From positions 186,001 through 250,000 of the forward strand of contig JAFEFL010000025.1 of the NCBI GenBank assembly GCA_018240595.1: DNA of 64,000 nucleotides, written 5' to 3'. The notes beneath the pieces were generated by a model. It was given only the letters and a program-made list of their open reading frames with translations. It did no database searches and was not told the DNA's origin. Origin of the DNA: Pseudomonadota bacterium. Its GTDB lineage: Bacteria > Pseudomonadota > Alphaproteobacteria > Rhizobiales > Xanthobacteraceae. Shown here piece after piece: positions 43,855-54,529 of the stretch (the first letter of the stretch is position 1; each line of letters opens with the position of its first letter). The position numbers and the translations under genes were made by a program.

Positions 43855-44910
43855 ATGACCATCGACCCCGCTTATCCCGACCGTCCGGTCCTGATCGTCC
43901 CCTTCGTCTGGATCGGCGACTTCGTGCGCGTGCATTCGGTGGTCCGCCTCCTCAAGGCGGAAGCCCCGGACCGGCCTGTGGACATGGTGTCCTCGACCTT
44001 GTGCGCACCCCTCGCCGACTACATGCCGGGCGTCCGCCGAGCCGTGATCTCCGACCAGCCGCGCAAGCGGCTCGGCTGGGCGATCCAGCGCGATCTGGCG
44101 GCCCGGCTGCGCCAGGGCAGCTACAGCCAGGCGCTGATCATGTCGCGCAAGTGGAAGGCAGCGCTGGCCCCGGCCATGGCCGGCATCCCGATTCGCACCG
44201 GCTTTGCCGGCGAAGCGCGCTTCGGCCTGATCAACGACATGCGCTGGGGCGAACTCAAGTTGCCACGCATGATCGACCAGATGGGAGCGCTGGCCCTGCC
44301 GAAAGGCGCCGATCTGCCGGCCGATTGGCCACTCCCCGAACTCAAGGTGCCGGCCGATGAGCTGGCGCGCTGGAAGGCATCGAACGGTCTCGCGGCTGAG
44401 CCGGCTCCTATTGTCACGCTGTCGCCCGGCGCAGTCGGTGCCGGCAAAGCCTGGCCGCCCGAAAACTACGCCGCGCTCGCCAAGGCACTGACGGCGGACG
44501 GCGCCTCGGTCTGGGTGCTGGGCGGGCCGGCGGAAAAGGATGCGGCGCGGCTGATCGCCGACACAGGCGGCCCGCGGGTCCGCGACCTGACCGGAACCGA
44601 CCTGCGCAACGCGGTGCAGGCGCTGGCCGCCGCCGATGTGTCGGTGACCAACGATTCCGGGCTGATGCATGTCTCGGCGGCGCTCGGCACGCCGACCGTC
44701 GCCATCTTCGGCCCGACGAGCCCGTGGCACTGGAAGCCGCTCAACCCGGTGGCCGCGATCCTTGAGCCGCCCGGAGACGAAGAGGCCCGCCAGAAGGCGC
44801 GCCTCGTCGGCAACGAGGCGGTCGCGCACCGTTCCACCGCCGGAGTTCCTGTGGACAGTGTCCTCGCAGCCGTCCGGAAAGTCCTTTCCGACGGCAAATC
44901 AACACGTTAA
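43855..44910 (+). CDS. waaF: LPS heptosyltransferase II
   Basis: A 351-residue GT9 enzyme that adds the second heptose to Hep-Kdo2-lipid A. Visible marks are PVLIVPFVWIGDFVRVHSVV (residues 11-30), IVTLSPGAVGAGKAWPPENYAAL and SVTNDSGLMHVSAALGTPTVAIFGPTSPWHWKP, which contains the ADP-heptose site. ATG 43855 is preferred because it is close to the first strand; an ATG 15 codons upstream is possible. Divergent from hldD. Confidence 0.92.
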   Translation: MTIDPAYPDRPVLIVPFVWIGDFVRVHSVVRLLKAEAPDRPVDMVSSTLCAPLADYMPGVRRAVISDQPRKRLGWAIQRDLAARLRQGSYSQALIMSRKWKAALAPAMAGIPIRTGFAGEARFGLINDMRWGELKLPRMIDQMGALALPKGADLPADWPLPELKVPADELARWKASNGLAAEPAPIVTLSPGAVGAGKAWPPENYAALAKALTADGASVWVLGGPAEKDAARLIADTGGPRVRDLTGTDLRNAVQALAAADVSVTNDSGLMHVSAALGTPTVAIFGPTSPWHWKPLNPVAAILEPPGDEEARQKARLVGNEAVAHRSTAGVPVDSVLAAVRKVLSDGKSTR

Positions 44911-44987
44911 CGCATAATTGGCGGGTCGCTGACGAGGCTCGCCGTTCCGTGCTAGGTAAAAGTCCGTCCGTGGAAGGAAATACAACC

Positions 44988-45992
44988 ATGGCCAAGCTCC
45001 AGGCCGCCGATAGGCGCAGCGAACAGGCCCAGGCGGCCATCGACAGCGCGCTGCGCACGCTCGAAGCCGAAGGCTCCGGCATCGACGCACTGGCGGCGAG
45101 CCTGCGTGACGGCCTCGGCGCGCCCTTCGCGGCCGCCATCGATCTGATCAAGGCGGCGAGCGGCCGCGTCATCGTCACCGGCATGGGCAAGTCCGGCCAC
45201 ATCGGCAACAAGATCGCGTCGACGTTCGCCTCGACCGGTACGCCCGCCTCCTTCGTGCATCCTGCCGAAGCCAGCCACGGCGACCTCGGCATGATCACCA
45301 AGCACGACGTGATCCTCGCTTTGTCATGGTCCGGTGAAACGGCCGAGCTGAAGAATCTCATCGATTATTCGCGCCGCCACGACATCGGCTTGATCGCGCT
45401 GACGGCGAATGCCGACTCGACGCTGGCGAAGGCCGCCGATGTCGCACTGACGCTGCCGCAGGCGCGCGAAGCGTGCCCGCACAATCTGGCGCCGACGACG
45501 TCGGCCCTGATGCAGCTCGCGCTCGGCGATGCGCTGGCGATCGCGCTGCTCGAGAGCCACGGCTTCACCGCCATCGACTTCGGCCATCTGCATCCGGGCG
45601 GCAAGCTTGGCGCGCAGCTCAAGACCGTCGGCGAATTCATGCACAAGGGCGACGCGGTGCCGCTGGCGCTGCTCGGCACGAAGATGTCGGAAGCGCTCGT
45701 CAATATGACGGCCAAGGGATTCGGCTGCGTCGGTATCACCGATGCGCAAGGAAAGCTGGTCGGCATCATCACCGACGGCGATTTGCGCCGGCATATGCGC
45801 AATGGCCTGCTCGATGCCACGGTGGACGCCGTGATGACCAAATCGCCGAAGAGCGTGCGACCGGACCAGTTGATGAGCGAAACCCTCGAACTGCTCAACG
45901 CCACCAAGGTGACGGCTTTGTTCGTCGTCGAAGCCGGCAAGCCGGTCGGCATCATCCACGTGCACGACCTGCTGCGCGCCGGCGCGGCTTAG
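44988..45992 (+). CDS. kdsD: D-arabinose-5-phosphate isomerase (KpsF/GutQ family)
   Basis: A 334-residue enzyme converting ribulose-5-P to arabinose-5-P, the first step to Kdo. The SIS domain (about 40-180) has VTGMGKSGHIGNKIASTFASTGTPA and HPAEASHGDLGMI. Two CBS domains follow (about 205-334). AAGGAA upstream of ATG 44988 supports the start. It is in the same direction as waaF and convergent with waaC, whose stop lies 2 nt away. Confidence 0.95.
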   Translation: MAKLQAADRRSEQAQAAIDSALRTLEAEGSGIDALAASLRDGLGAPFAAAIDLIKAASGRVIVTGMGKSGHIGNKIASTFASTGTPASFVHPAEASHGDLGMITKHDVILALSWSGETAELKNLIDYSRRHDIGLIALTANADSTLAKAADVALTLPQAREACPHNLAPTTSALMQLALGDALAIALLESHGFTAIDFGHLHPGGKLGAQLKTVGEFMHKGDAVPLALLGTKMSEALVNMTAKGFGCVGITDAQGKLVGIITDGDLRRHMRNGLLDATVDAVMTKSPKSVRPDQLMSETLELLNATKVTALFVVEAGKPVGIIHVHDLLRAGAA

Positions 45993-45994
45993 TC

Positions 45995-46948
45995 TTACTT
46001 GGGCATCAGCTTCGCGACCGCCGCCTTCACGTCTTCCACTCCCGGCGCCGCGCCGTCGGTGCCGAGCACCGTCATCGGCCCGGAGCCGACCGGCCCGGTC
46101 AGCCGCGGCTGGCTGCCGGCGAAGATCGCGACCAGCGGCACCGTCAGTGCCGCGGCCAGATGCAACAGCCCGGTATCGACCCCGACGACGCAGCGCGCGC
46201 CGGCAATGAGCCGAGCGACCTGATCGAGCGGCTCGCGCGCCGGCACGCGTGCATCCGGCACCGCGGCGGCAATCCTTTCACTGCGCGCTCGCTCCCCATC
46301 CGTACCCCAAGGCAGCACGATCGACAGATCGGCTCGCGCCAGCGACTGGCCAAGCGCAATCCAATGCGCCACGGGCCACTCCTTCTTCGCCTGCGCGGTC
46401 GCATGCAGCAGAATGACATAAGGCTTCGCCGGTGCCGACAAGCGCGCGCGCGACAGATTGTAGTCGGGCGGGCCGGAGATGTCGTAACCCAAGGCGAGCG
46501 CGGTCAGGCGACGATTGCGCTCGACCGCATGCAGATCGCGGCTGACCGCGTGGCGCACGTCGTAAAATATCGTCGCCAATTGCTCGCGGACGCTGGCGCG
46601 GTCGTAACCATGACGCTCGCCCCGGGCGGCGCGGGCGATCACCCCTGTGCGCAGCAGGCCTTGCGTGTCGATGATGCAATCATAGCGATGCAAGCGCAGC
46701 GCGGCGAAAGCCTGACGCATCTCTTGCCAGTTCCGCGCCGACCACGGCGACTTGCGCCAGCGCCGCGAGGCCACCGGAATGATGTCGTCGATGCCGGGAT
46801 GCAGGCGGGCGAGCGGTGCATAGGCTTCTTCCACCACCCAGGAAATCTGGGCCCCCGGCAGGGCGCGCCGTGCATCCGTCACCGCGGGGAGATGATGGAT
46901 GACGTCACCGAGCGACGAGGTCTTGATGAAGAGAATTTCGCGCATCAT
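45995..46948 (-). CDS. waaC: LPS heptosyltransferase I
   Basis: A 317-residue GT9 enzyme adding the first heptose to Kdo2-lipid A. It has EILFIKTSSLGDVIHHLPAVTDAR at the N-terminus (Asp at residue 14 region is catalytic in WaaC), IDTQGLLRTGVIARAARG, ILLHATAQAKKEWP and VVGVDTGLLHLAAALTVPLVAIFAGSQP. Two adjacent ATG codons (46948, 46945) leave a one-codon doubt. It is divergent from galE with a 155-nt gap. Confidence 0.94.
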   Translation of the reverse strand: MMREILFIKTSSLGDVIHHLPAVTDARRALPGAQISWVVEEAYAPLARLHPGIDDIIPVASRRWRKSPWSARNWQEMRQAFAALRLHRYDCIIDTQGLLRTGVIARAARGERHGYDRASVREQLATIFYDVRHAVSRDLHAVERNRRLTALALGYDISGPPDYNLSRARLSAPAKPYVILLHATAQAKKEWPVAHWIALGQSLARADLSIVLPWGTDGERARSERIAAAVPDARVPAREPLDQVARLIAGARCVVGVDTGLLHLAAALTVPLVAIFAGSQPRLTGPVGSGPMTVLGTDGAAPGVEDVKAAVAKLMPK

Positions 46949-47103
46949 CCGGTCCGGCGCCGTGCGCCTCAAAAGTTAATGGGCCTCATAGCCCGGTTAC
47001 CGCTCGTTAACAATGACCGCGATTACGGGGAATTTACGAGGCGCAAGATACCTCTATTTTCACGATTGCCCTTTAAGGAAGTTAACTGTACTCGGGGGCA
47101 ATC

Positions 47104-48111
47104 ATGACGATTCTGGTGACAGGCGGCGCCGGCTATATCGGCAGTCACATGGTTCACGAACTGGTCGACGCCGGCGAACCGGTGGTCGTGCTCGACAATC
47201 TGTCGACCGGTTTCCGTTATCTGTTCCCGGCGAGCGTGCCCTTCGTTTCGGGTTCGACCGGCGACCGCGAGCTGATCAAGAAGACCATCCAGCAGCACGG
47301 CGTCACCGCGATCATCCATTTCGCCGCGTCGATCGTCGTGCCGGATTCAGTGCGCGACCCGCTCGGCTACTATCGCAACAACACGATGAACACCTGCACG
47401 CTCATCGACGCTGCGATCGAATCCGGCGTGCGGCAGATGATCTTCTCGTCCACCGCCGCCGTCTACGGCAACGCGGAGGAGACGCCGGTCAGCGAAAACG
47501 CCGTGACACACCCCATCTCGCCTTACGGCACGTCGAAGCTGATGTCGGAAATCATGCTGCACGACGCCGGCAAGGCGCACGGTTTGCGCTTCGTGATCCT
47601 GCGCTACTTCAACGTCGCCGGCGCCGATCCGCGCGGCCGCACCGGTCAGGCGACGCCCGCGGCGACCCACCTCATCAAGGTCGCCTGCGAAACCGCCGTC
47701 GGCAAGCGCGCCAAGATGGCGGTGTACGGCACCGACTACGAGACGCCGGACGGCACCTGCATCCGCGACTACATTCACGTCACCGATCTGGCGCGCGCGC
47801 ATTCGGCGGCGCTCGGCCACTTGCGCCGCGGCGGCGCCAGCGCCACCTTCAACTGCGGCTACGGGCGCGGCGCCTCGGTGCTGGAAGTCATCGATGCGGT
47901 ACGCCGCGTCGCCGGCCACGATTTCCCTGTGGAGATCGAGGGCCGCCGCCCCGGCGATCCGCCGGCGCTGGTCGCCAATGTGGACCGCATCCGCAAAGCG
48001 CTGCCCTGGCACCCGCAGTTCCAGGACCTCGACACCATCGTCGCCCACGCGCTGGCTTGGGAAAAGCGGCTGCAGGCCAACGCCGCGCAGGCGCGAACCG
48101 ACCGCGCCTGA
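47104..48111 (+). CDS. galE: UDP-glucose 4-epimerase
   Basis: A 335-residue SDR interconverting UDP-glucose and UDP-galactose (or the HexNAc forms). It has TGGAGYIGSHMVHELVDAGE (residues 6-25), LDNLSTG, FSSTAAVYG, the catalytic YGTSK (about 141-145), RYFNVAGADP and the C-terminal GRGASVLEV. It supplies galactose-type donors for the nearby glycosyltransferases. ATG 47104 follows an AT-rich leader with AAGGAAG about 25 nt upstream. Confidence 0.94.
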   Translation: MTILVTGGAGYIGSHMVHELVDAGEPVVVLDNLSTGFRYLFPASVPFVSGSTGDRELIKKTIQQHGVTAIIHFAASIVVPDSVRDPLGYYRNNTMNTCTLIDAAIESGVRQMIFSSTAAVYGNAEETPVSENAVTHPISPYGTSKLMSEIMLHDAGKAHGLRFVILRYFNVAGADPRGRTGQATPAATHLIKVACETAVGKRAKMAVYGTDYETPDGTCIRDYIHVTDLARAHSAALGHLRRGGASATFNCGYGRGASVLEVIDAVRRVAGHDFPVEIEGRRPGDPPALVANVDRIRKALPWHPQFQDLDTIVAHALAWEKRLQANAAQARTDRA

Positions 48112-48173
48112 GCGCGGATTCAGCCAAAAATGGCCATCTTGACGCGCCCCGGGCGATGCCCGACAGAGGGCGC

Positions 48174-49985
48174 ATGAATGAGCCGTCCGACCTCGCCGAA
48201 GACCCGCGTTACAGCGCCCGGAACCTGATCCGGCGCCTGTTCGTCGAACAGGGCATGACGCACTGGCGCAAATATGCGGCAGCGTTTGTGCTGATGGCGA
48301 TCTCGGCCGGCTGCACTGCCTTCAGCGCCTATTTGATCGGCAACGTCATCAACGAGACCTACGTCAACCGTAACCTGCCCGGCATCATGGTGCTCGGCGG
48401 CATCACGGTCGCGCTGTTCGCCATGAAGGGCCTCGCCACCTACGGCCACACGGTATTCCTCTCGCAGATCGGCAACCGCATCATCGCCGACAATCAGCGC
48501 GCGGTATTCGCCAAGCTGCTGCGCGAAGGCCTTGGCTTCTTCTCGGACCGGCACTCGACCGAATTCATCGCGCGGCTTTCCGCCGGGGCCGCTGCGGCGA
48601 CGCAAGTGATCAATCTGCTCGTGATGTCGGTCGGCCGCGACGCGCTCTCCCTCATCGGCCTCGTGTCCGTGATGGTGGTGCAGGATCCGGTGCTGTCGTT
48701 CTTCTCGTTCTTCGTTGCGCCGCCTGCCTTTCTCGTCCTGCGCAAAATGGTCCGCCGCATCTACAAGATCGGCCGCTCGCAATTCCAGGGTGGTGCCCGC
48801 ATCCTGGAAACCTTGCAGGAGACGCTGCAAGGCATCCGCATCGTCAAGGCGTTCACGCTCGAAGACACGATGCGCGCGCGCTTCAACAGCCACGTCGCCG
48901 CGGTCGAGCACGAAGCCAACAAGATGGCGCGCGTCGGTGCCCGCGCCTCGCCGTTGATGGAGACTTTGGGCGGCATCGCGATCGCCATCGCCATCATGTA
49001 TGGCGGGTATCGCGTGCTCGAGACCGGCGCGACGCCGGGCCAGTTTTTCTCCTTCATCACTGCATTCCTGCTCGCCTACGAACCGGCGAAGCGTCTGGCG
49101 CGGCTCAACATCGAGCTCAACAGCGCCCTGGTTGGCGTGCGCGTCCTGTTCGAAGTGCTCGACTCGCCGCCGAGCGAGGCTGCCGACGACGGCAAGCCGG
49201 CGCTGCGCGTCACCGAACGCCGCATCGAATTCAAGGATGTATCGTTCTCCTACCGCAACGATCAAGCGGTGCTGCGCGGCATGTCATTCGTCGCCGAACC
49301 CGGCAAGCTGACCGCGCTGGTCGGCCCGTCCGGCGGCGGCAAGTCGACCGTGTTCAACCTGCTGATGCGCTTCTACGACGCGCATGAGGGCCGCGTCGAA
49401 ATCGATGGCCAGGAAGTCACCCAGGTTTCGCGCCGCTCGTTGCGCGAACAGATCGCTTACGTCGGACAGGAGACCTTCCTGTTCCGCGGCACGGTGCGCG
49501 AGAACATTGCCTTCGGCAAACCGGGCGCCACCGAGGACGAGATCGTCGCCGCCGCCAAGGGCGCCTATGCCCACGACTTCATCATGTCGTTCCCGATGGG
49601 CTACGACACACCGGTCGGCGAGCACGGGCTGCAGCTCTCAGGCGGCCAGCGCCAGCGTATCGCCATTGCCCGCGCCTTCATCAAGAACGCACCGATCATC
49701 CTGCTCGACGAGGCAACCGCGGCGCTGGATTCGGAAAGCGAACTGGCCGTGCGCGAAGCGATGGATCAGCTGTGCGCCGGCCGCACCACGCTGGCGATTG
49801 CGCATCGGCTGCACACGATTTCGCATGCCGACTGCATCTACGTCGTCGAGGGCGGCCACGCCTCCGAGGCCGGCCGGCACGATGAGCTGCTGGCCAGGGG
49901 CGGCCGCTATGCCACGTTCTACCGGCTGCAGCTCAAGGACCAGGAACAGCCGGCACCGCTGGCAGCGGTTGCGGCCTCGGCCTGA
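48174..49985 (+). CDS. ABC exporter, ATPase fused to membrane domain (MsbA-like)
   Basis: A 603-residue half-transporter. Six membrane helices (residues about 35-320) are followed by an ATPase domain with Walker A GPSGGGKST, signature LSGGQRQRIAIARAF, Walker B IILLDEATAALD and the H-loop AHRL. The layout and LPS-gene context suggest flipping of lipid A-core or another glycolipid across the inner membrane. Start ATG 48174 is used; another ATG six codons upstream is possible. It follows galE by 62 nt. Confidence 0.92.
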   Translation: MNEPSDLAEDPRYSARNLIRRLFVEQGMTHWRKYAAAFVLMAISAGCTAFSAYLIGNVINETYVNRNLPGIMVLGGITVALFAMKGLATYGHTVFLSQIGNRIIADNQRAVFAKLLREGLGFFSDRHSTEFIARLSAGAAAATQVINLLVMSVGRDALSLIGLVSVMVVQDPVLSFFSFFVAPPAFLVLRKMVRRIYKIGRSQFQGGARILETLQETLQGIRIVKAFTLEDTMRARFNSHVAAVEHEANKMARVGARASPLMETLGGIAIAIAIMYGGYRVLETGATPGQFFSFITAFLLAYEPAKRLARLNIELNSALVGVRVLFEVLDSPPSEAADDGKPALRVTERRIEFKDVSFSYRNDQAVLRGMSFVAEPGKLTALVGPSGGGKSTVFNLLMRFYDAHEGRVEIDGQEVTQVSRRSLREQIAYVGQETFLFRGTVRENIAFGKPGATEDEIVAAAKGAYAHDFIMSFPMGYDTPVGEHGLQLSGGQRQRIAIARAFIKNAPIILLDEATAALDSESELAVREAMDQLCAGRTTLAIAHRLHTISHADCIYVVEGGHASEAGRHDELLARGGRYATFYRLQLKDQEQPAPLAAVAASA

Positions 49986-50101
49986 GAGCTTCGGTGGGGC
50001 AGCCCTGCCCGGTCCGCTGCTTGTCCCGGCCGTGCCAATAAGGTACCGGAGAACGCGCCCGGTTCCGGCGCAACGGTCTCCATTTTCGAAAGGCTCCATC
50101 C

Positions 50102-50803
50102 ATGAGCGCGGATTACGTCGTTCCAGCGCCGCCGCAGGCCGCTATCGCGGTTGCCGGCTCGTCCAAACTTTTCCCGGTCCGCCGCATCTGGTGCGTCGGA
50201 CGCAACTACGTCGAGCACATACGCGAAATGGGCCAGGACGAGCGCCTGCCGCCGTTCTACTTTGCCAAGTTTCCCGACCAGGTCGTCGGCGACGGCGGCA
50301 CCGTGCCCTACCCGTCGCTGACCAAGGATCTGCACCAGGAAGTCGAGCTGGTGGTCTGCCTCAAGAGCGGCGGCCGAAACATCCCGGTCGAAAAGGCCAA
50401 TGACTGCATTTTCGGTTATGCGGTCGGCATCGACCTTACCCGCCGCGACCTGCAGATCGCCTCGCGCAAGCTCGAGCGGCCGTGGGAAATCGGCAAGAAC
50501 TTCGACCATTCGGCGCCCTGCGGCCCGATCAAGCCAGCCTCCGAGATCGGCCATCCGAAGGAAGCGCGCATTACGCTGTCCTGCAATGGCAAGGTCCGCC
50601 AGGACGGCAACATCAACCAGATGATCTGGAACGTGCCCGAGATCATCGCCGACCTGTCGAAGATGGTGGAGCTCACCGCCGGCGACATCATCATGACCGG
50701 CACGCCGGCCGGCGTTGCCGCGCTGTCCCCGGGCGACAAGCTCGAATGCAGTGTCGAAGGTGTGGGCAGCCTGACCGTCACCATCGGCCAGCCCTTGAAG
50801 TAG
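50102..50803 (+). CDS. Fumarylacetoacetate hydrolase (FAH) family protein
   Basis: A 233-residue single-domain FAH protein: WCVGRNYVEHIREMG (residues 30-44), FAKFP, the metal-binding HQEVELVVCL (Glu pair), GYAVGIDLTRRDLQ, KNFDHSAPCGP and IIMTGTPAGVAALSPGDK. Such enzymes hydrolyse or decarboxylate acylpyruvates such as fumarylpyruvate; the exact substrate is not visible. ATG 50102 follows AAAGGCTCC. No catabolic partners are adjacent, so its pathway is unclear. Confidence 0.9.
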   Translation: MSADYVVPAPPQAAIAVAGSSKLFPVRRIWCVGRNYVEHIREMGQDERLPPFYFAKFPDQVVGDGGTVPYPSLTKDLHQEVELVVCLKSGGRNIPVEKANDCIFGYAVGIDLTRRDLQIASRKLERPWEIGKNFDHSAPCGPIKPASEIGHPKEARITLSCNGKVRQDGNINQMIWNVPEIIADLSKMVELTAGDIIMTGTPAGVAALSPGDKLECSVEGVGSLTVTIGQPLK

Positions 50804-50965
50804 GCAAAGATCGGGGATTCGCAGCGCGTCCGAATCAGTTACGACTTAGCGGCCGGCGGTCATGGAACCGTCGGCCGTTTGCGTTGTTAACCAATCCCTA
50901 ACATCCCGCCCGCAGACTGGAAGAGCCGGGTCCAGTTTGTGGTTCGACAGCGCACAGGACTGAAA

Positions 50966-51184
50966 ATGGGTGAAGCTCTTCCCCTCGCGCGCCGCTCCGC
51001 CGATCCGGCCACCGATGCCCGCCGCATGGCCGACAGCGTGATGCGCTACTCCCCGGCTTCCGACGCGGAGGCGCTCAAACTTCTTCGCGCCAGCTACCCG
51101 CATTATCCGCTGAGCTTGCGCGTCGCCGCGCTCGATCTGCTGATGCGTCAGGGCCGCCGCGGCCACGGCTCGGTGCGCCGCTAG
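50966..51184 (+). CDS. Small hypothetical protein
   Basis: A 72-residue protein starting at ATG 50966, with AGGA six bases upstream. It has an Arg/Ala-rich start, then a helical region with MRYSPASDAEALKLLRASYP and SLRVAALDLLMRQGRR. I recognise no domain; the pattern suggests two or three helices and a basic tail. It stops 2 nt before livF, which runs the other way. Codon use looks like its neighbours, so it is probably real. Confidence 0.6.
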   Translation: MGEALPLARRSADPATDARRMADSVMRYSPASDAEALKLLRASYPHYPLSLRVAALDLLMRQGRRGHGSVRR

Positions 51185-51186
51185 CT

Positions 51187-51890
<704 letters not shown>

Positions 51891-51891
<1 letters not shown>

Positions 51892-52616
51892 CAGATCGCC
51901 TCCGCGCCGAGATAGGAGTCGATCACCGCCTTGTCGCGCACCACGGCCTGCGGTGCACCTTCGGCGATGTTGGCGCCATGATGCAGCACGACGATATGCT
52001 GGGCCAGCGCCATCACCGCGCGCATGACGTGCTCGATGAGCAGGATGGTCAGCCCGCTCTCCTTGTTGATGTCGCGAAGAATGCCGACGATGCGGTCCGT
52101 CTCGGTCGGGCGCAGGCCGGCCATCACCTCGTCGAGCAGCAGCAGCTTCGGATCGGTGGCGAGCGCGCGGGCGACCTCGAGGCGCTTGCGGTCCGGCAGC
52201 GTCATCGACGAAGCGCGCTGCGCCCGCTTGTCGTAGAGATCGAGCCGCCGCATCACTTCGTGGGCGTGCGCGCGCGCCGCCGTCACATCGCGGCGTTTCA
52301 TCAGGGCGCCGACGATGACATTGTCTTCGACCGACAGCGCCGGAAACGGCCGCACGATCTGGAAGGTGCGACCGATGCCGCGCTGGCAGATCTCGTTTGG
52401 CGGCAGGCCGTCGATGCGCTCGCCGCCGAAGGTGATGGCGCCGCCATCGGGCGAGTGGACGCCGGCAATCATGTTGAACAACGTGGTCTTGCCGGCGCCG
52501 TTCGGCCCGATCACGGCATAGATGCCGCCTTCCGGCACCTCGAAGCTGACCTTGTCGACGGCGAGCAGACCGCGGAAACGCTTGCTGACGCCTTCGACGC
52601 TGAGAAGCGCGCTCAT
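51891..52616 (-). CDS. livG: Branched-chain amino acid-type ABC transporter ATP-binding protein
   Basis: A 241-residue LivG-type ATPase: Walker A GPNGAGKTT, GIGRTFQIVRPFPALSVEDNV (typical of LivG), and Walker B LLLLDEVMAGLRPTE. The signature segment reads SSMTLPDRKRLEVARAL, where LivG proteins usually have LPYGxQRRLEIARAL. Start ATG 52616 overlaps the livM stop as ATGA. Confidence 0.93.
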
Positions 52617-53617
52617 GGTGCACGCTCCGACAGGCCGAGGCGGCGCTTGACCCAGGGCCAGACGCCGTCCGGCAACGCCATGATCACGAACAGGAGGCAG
52701 ATGCCGTAGAACACCTGCTTGGCGCCGGGAATGTCGATGCCGATGGCGTGCAGGCCTTCGGTCAGCGACTCGGCCAGCCCGGTGAGCACGAAAGCGCCGA
52801 GGATCGGCCCGAACAAAGTGCCGACGCCGCCGACGATCGGTCCGAGAATAATCTCGATCGAGCGCGAAATGTGGAAGACCTGCTCCGGAAACAGGTTGTT
52901 GTAGTAGAAGGCGTAGATCACCCCGGCGAACGACGTCATCGCCGCGGAGATGACGACCGCGATCATCTTGTAGCGGAAGGTGTCGATGCCCGCCGAGCGC
53001 GCCGCCTCTTCGTCTTCGCGGATGGCGAGCCAGAAATAGCCGATACGGCTCTGCAGCAGGGCGCGACAGCCGATGAAGGCCGCGACCACCGCGACCAGCA
53101 GCACGTAGTAGAACATCACCGGCTGGCCGCGCAGGTGCCAGAGATCGTTCTTGGAATATTGGGCGACCGGCAGGAACAGGCCGGACGATCCCTTGGTCCA
53201 GGCGAGATGATCGAAGCCGACGCGGGCGAATTCGGCGAAGGCGATGGTGAGGATGGCGAAATAGACGCCGCCGACCTTGAAGCGGAACGCCAGGTAGCCG
53301 ATGAAAGCGCCGGCCAGCGCCGCGATCGGGATCGCCACCAGGAGGCCGATCCAGGGGCCGATGCCATAATGCACGTAGAGCGCCGCCGCCGTGTAGGCCC
53401 CGAGGCCGACATACAGTGCATGACCGAGGGACAGGTGTCCGGCGAAGCCCATCATGATGTTCCACGCCTGCCCGACATACGCGAAGTACAGGATGAGAAT
53501 CAGCACCGTGAGCAGATAGTCGCTGGCGAAGAACGGCGCGGCCAGCAACACGGCCAGCAGCAGTGTCAGAAGAATGAGCGTGCGGGCCGACAGGCCTTCG
53601 GTCAGGCGCCCCAGCAT
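52613..53617 (-). CDS. livM: Branched-chain amino acid-type ABC transporter permease
   Basis: A 334-residue permease with about nine membrane segments. FAGHLSLGHALYVGLGAYTAA and the EAA-like loop IREDEEAARSAGIDTFRYKM (about 195-214) are those of LivM. ATG 53617 overlaps the livH stop as TGATG; GTG one codon earlier is also possible. It forms the membrane channel with LivH. Confidence 0.92.
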   Translation of the reverse strand: MLGRLTEGLSARTLILLTLLLAVLLAAPFFASDYLLTVLILILYFAYVGQAWNIMMGFAGHLSLGHALYVGLGAYTAAALYVHYGIGPWIGLLVAIPIAALAGAFIGYLAFRFKVGGVYFAILTIAFAEFARVGFDHLAWTKGSSGLFLPVAQYSKNDLWHLRGQPVMFYYVLLVAVVAAFIGCRALLQSRIGYFWLAIREDEEAARSAGIDTFRYKMIAVVISAAMTSFAGVIYAFYYNNLFPEQVFHISRSIEIILGPIVGGVGTLFGPILGAFVLTGLAESLTEGLHAIGIDIPGAKQVFYGICLLFVIMALPDGVWPWVKRRLGLSERAP

Positions 53618-54489
53618 CACGCGACCTTCTTGCCGAGAATGCCTTGCGGCCGGAACAGCAGGACCAGAACCAGGATGGCGAAGGAGAACATGCTCTTGGC
53701 CGACGGCGTGAACAGAAGCCCGGCCAGCGCTTCGGTGAGGCCGATCATCACGCCGCCGAGCAGCGCGCCCGGCATCGAGCCGAGGCCGCCTGTAATGACG
53801 ATGATGAAGGCGAGCAGCGTATAGGCCGGGCCGAGCGACGGCGTCACGTCAACGATCAGCGCCAGCATCACGCCGGCCGCGCCGACGCACGCCGAGCCGA
53901 GCGCGAATGTGAGCGCATAGAGATGCTTGACGTCGAGGCCGACCACCAGCGCACCGGTGTAGTTGTCGGCGCAGGCGCGGATCGCGGTGCCGAGCGTCGT
54001 GTACTGGAAGAAACAGAACAGCGCCGCCGCCACCACCAGCGCCGCCAGCGCCGCATAGGCCTTGGTCGCGTCGACGATCAGCGGCCCGATCTGAAAGCTG
54101 TCATAAGCGTAGGAAACCTGCACGTTCTTCGCATCCGGGCCGAACACGATGAGCAGCACGTTGACCAGGATGATGGCCACCGCGACCAGCAGCAGGAACT
54201 GGCTGTGCTCGGGCCGCGTGATGAACGGATTGATGAGGCCCGCTTGCAGCGCGTAGCCGAAGACGCCGAGCACGGCGGCAATCGGCACCAGCATGACCAG
54301 CGGATCGAGGTGGAACGCGGAGAACAAGGTGACCGCAATGTACATCGCCACGGTCATCATCTCGCCATGAGCGAAATTGACGACGCGGACGACGCCAAAG
54401 ATGACAGACAGGCCGAGCGCCATCAGGCCGTAGACCAGCCCGGTGAGGATGCCGCCGACGGCGACGTTGAGGTAGATGTCGAAAGGCAA
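53617..54489 (-). CDS. livH: Branched-chain amino acid-type ABC transporter permease
   Basis: A 290-residue permease with about eight membrane segments. GLVYGLMALGLSVIFGVVRVVNFAHGEMM is the LivH hallmark near the N-terminus, and AIRACADNYTGALVVGLDVKHLYAL is the ATPase-contact loop. The start appears to be TTG 54489, with AAGGAA about eight bases before it; no ATG or GTG fits the membrane topology as well. A repeat element separates it from the binding-protein gene. Confidence 0.9.
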   Translation of the reverse strand: MPFDIYLNVAVGGILTGLVYGLMALGLSVIFGVVRVVNFAHGEMMTVAMYIAVTLFSAFHLDPLVMLVPIAAVLGVFGYALQAGLINPFITRPEHSQFLLLVAVAIILVNVLLIVFGPDAKNVQVSYAYDSFQIGPLIVDATKAYAALAALVVAAALFCFFQYTTLGTAIRACADNYTGALVVGLDVKHLYALTFALGSACVGAAGVMLALIVDVTPSLGPAYTLLAFIIVITGGLGSMPGALLGGVMIGLTEALAGLLFTPSAKSMFSFAILVLVLLFRPQGILGKKVA

Positions 54490-54529
54490 CTCAAATTCCT
54501 TGTAAGCAGGGCCGGCGACGAGCCCTCTG

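Noticed and set aside
43702..44829. Upstream extension of the hldD frame to about 700 codons
   Set aside because: The added part is antisense to waaF and has no similarity to known domains; HldD begins at ATG 43701.
51892..53465. Long upstream extensions of the livF and livG frames
   Set aside because: They overlap the neighbouring liv genes in other frames; overlap starts at 51891 and 52616 give full-length ATPases.
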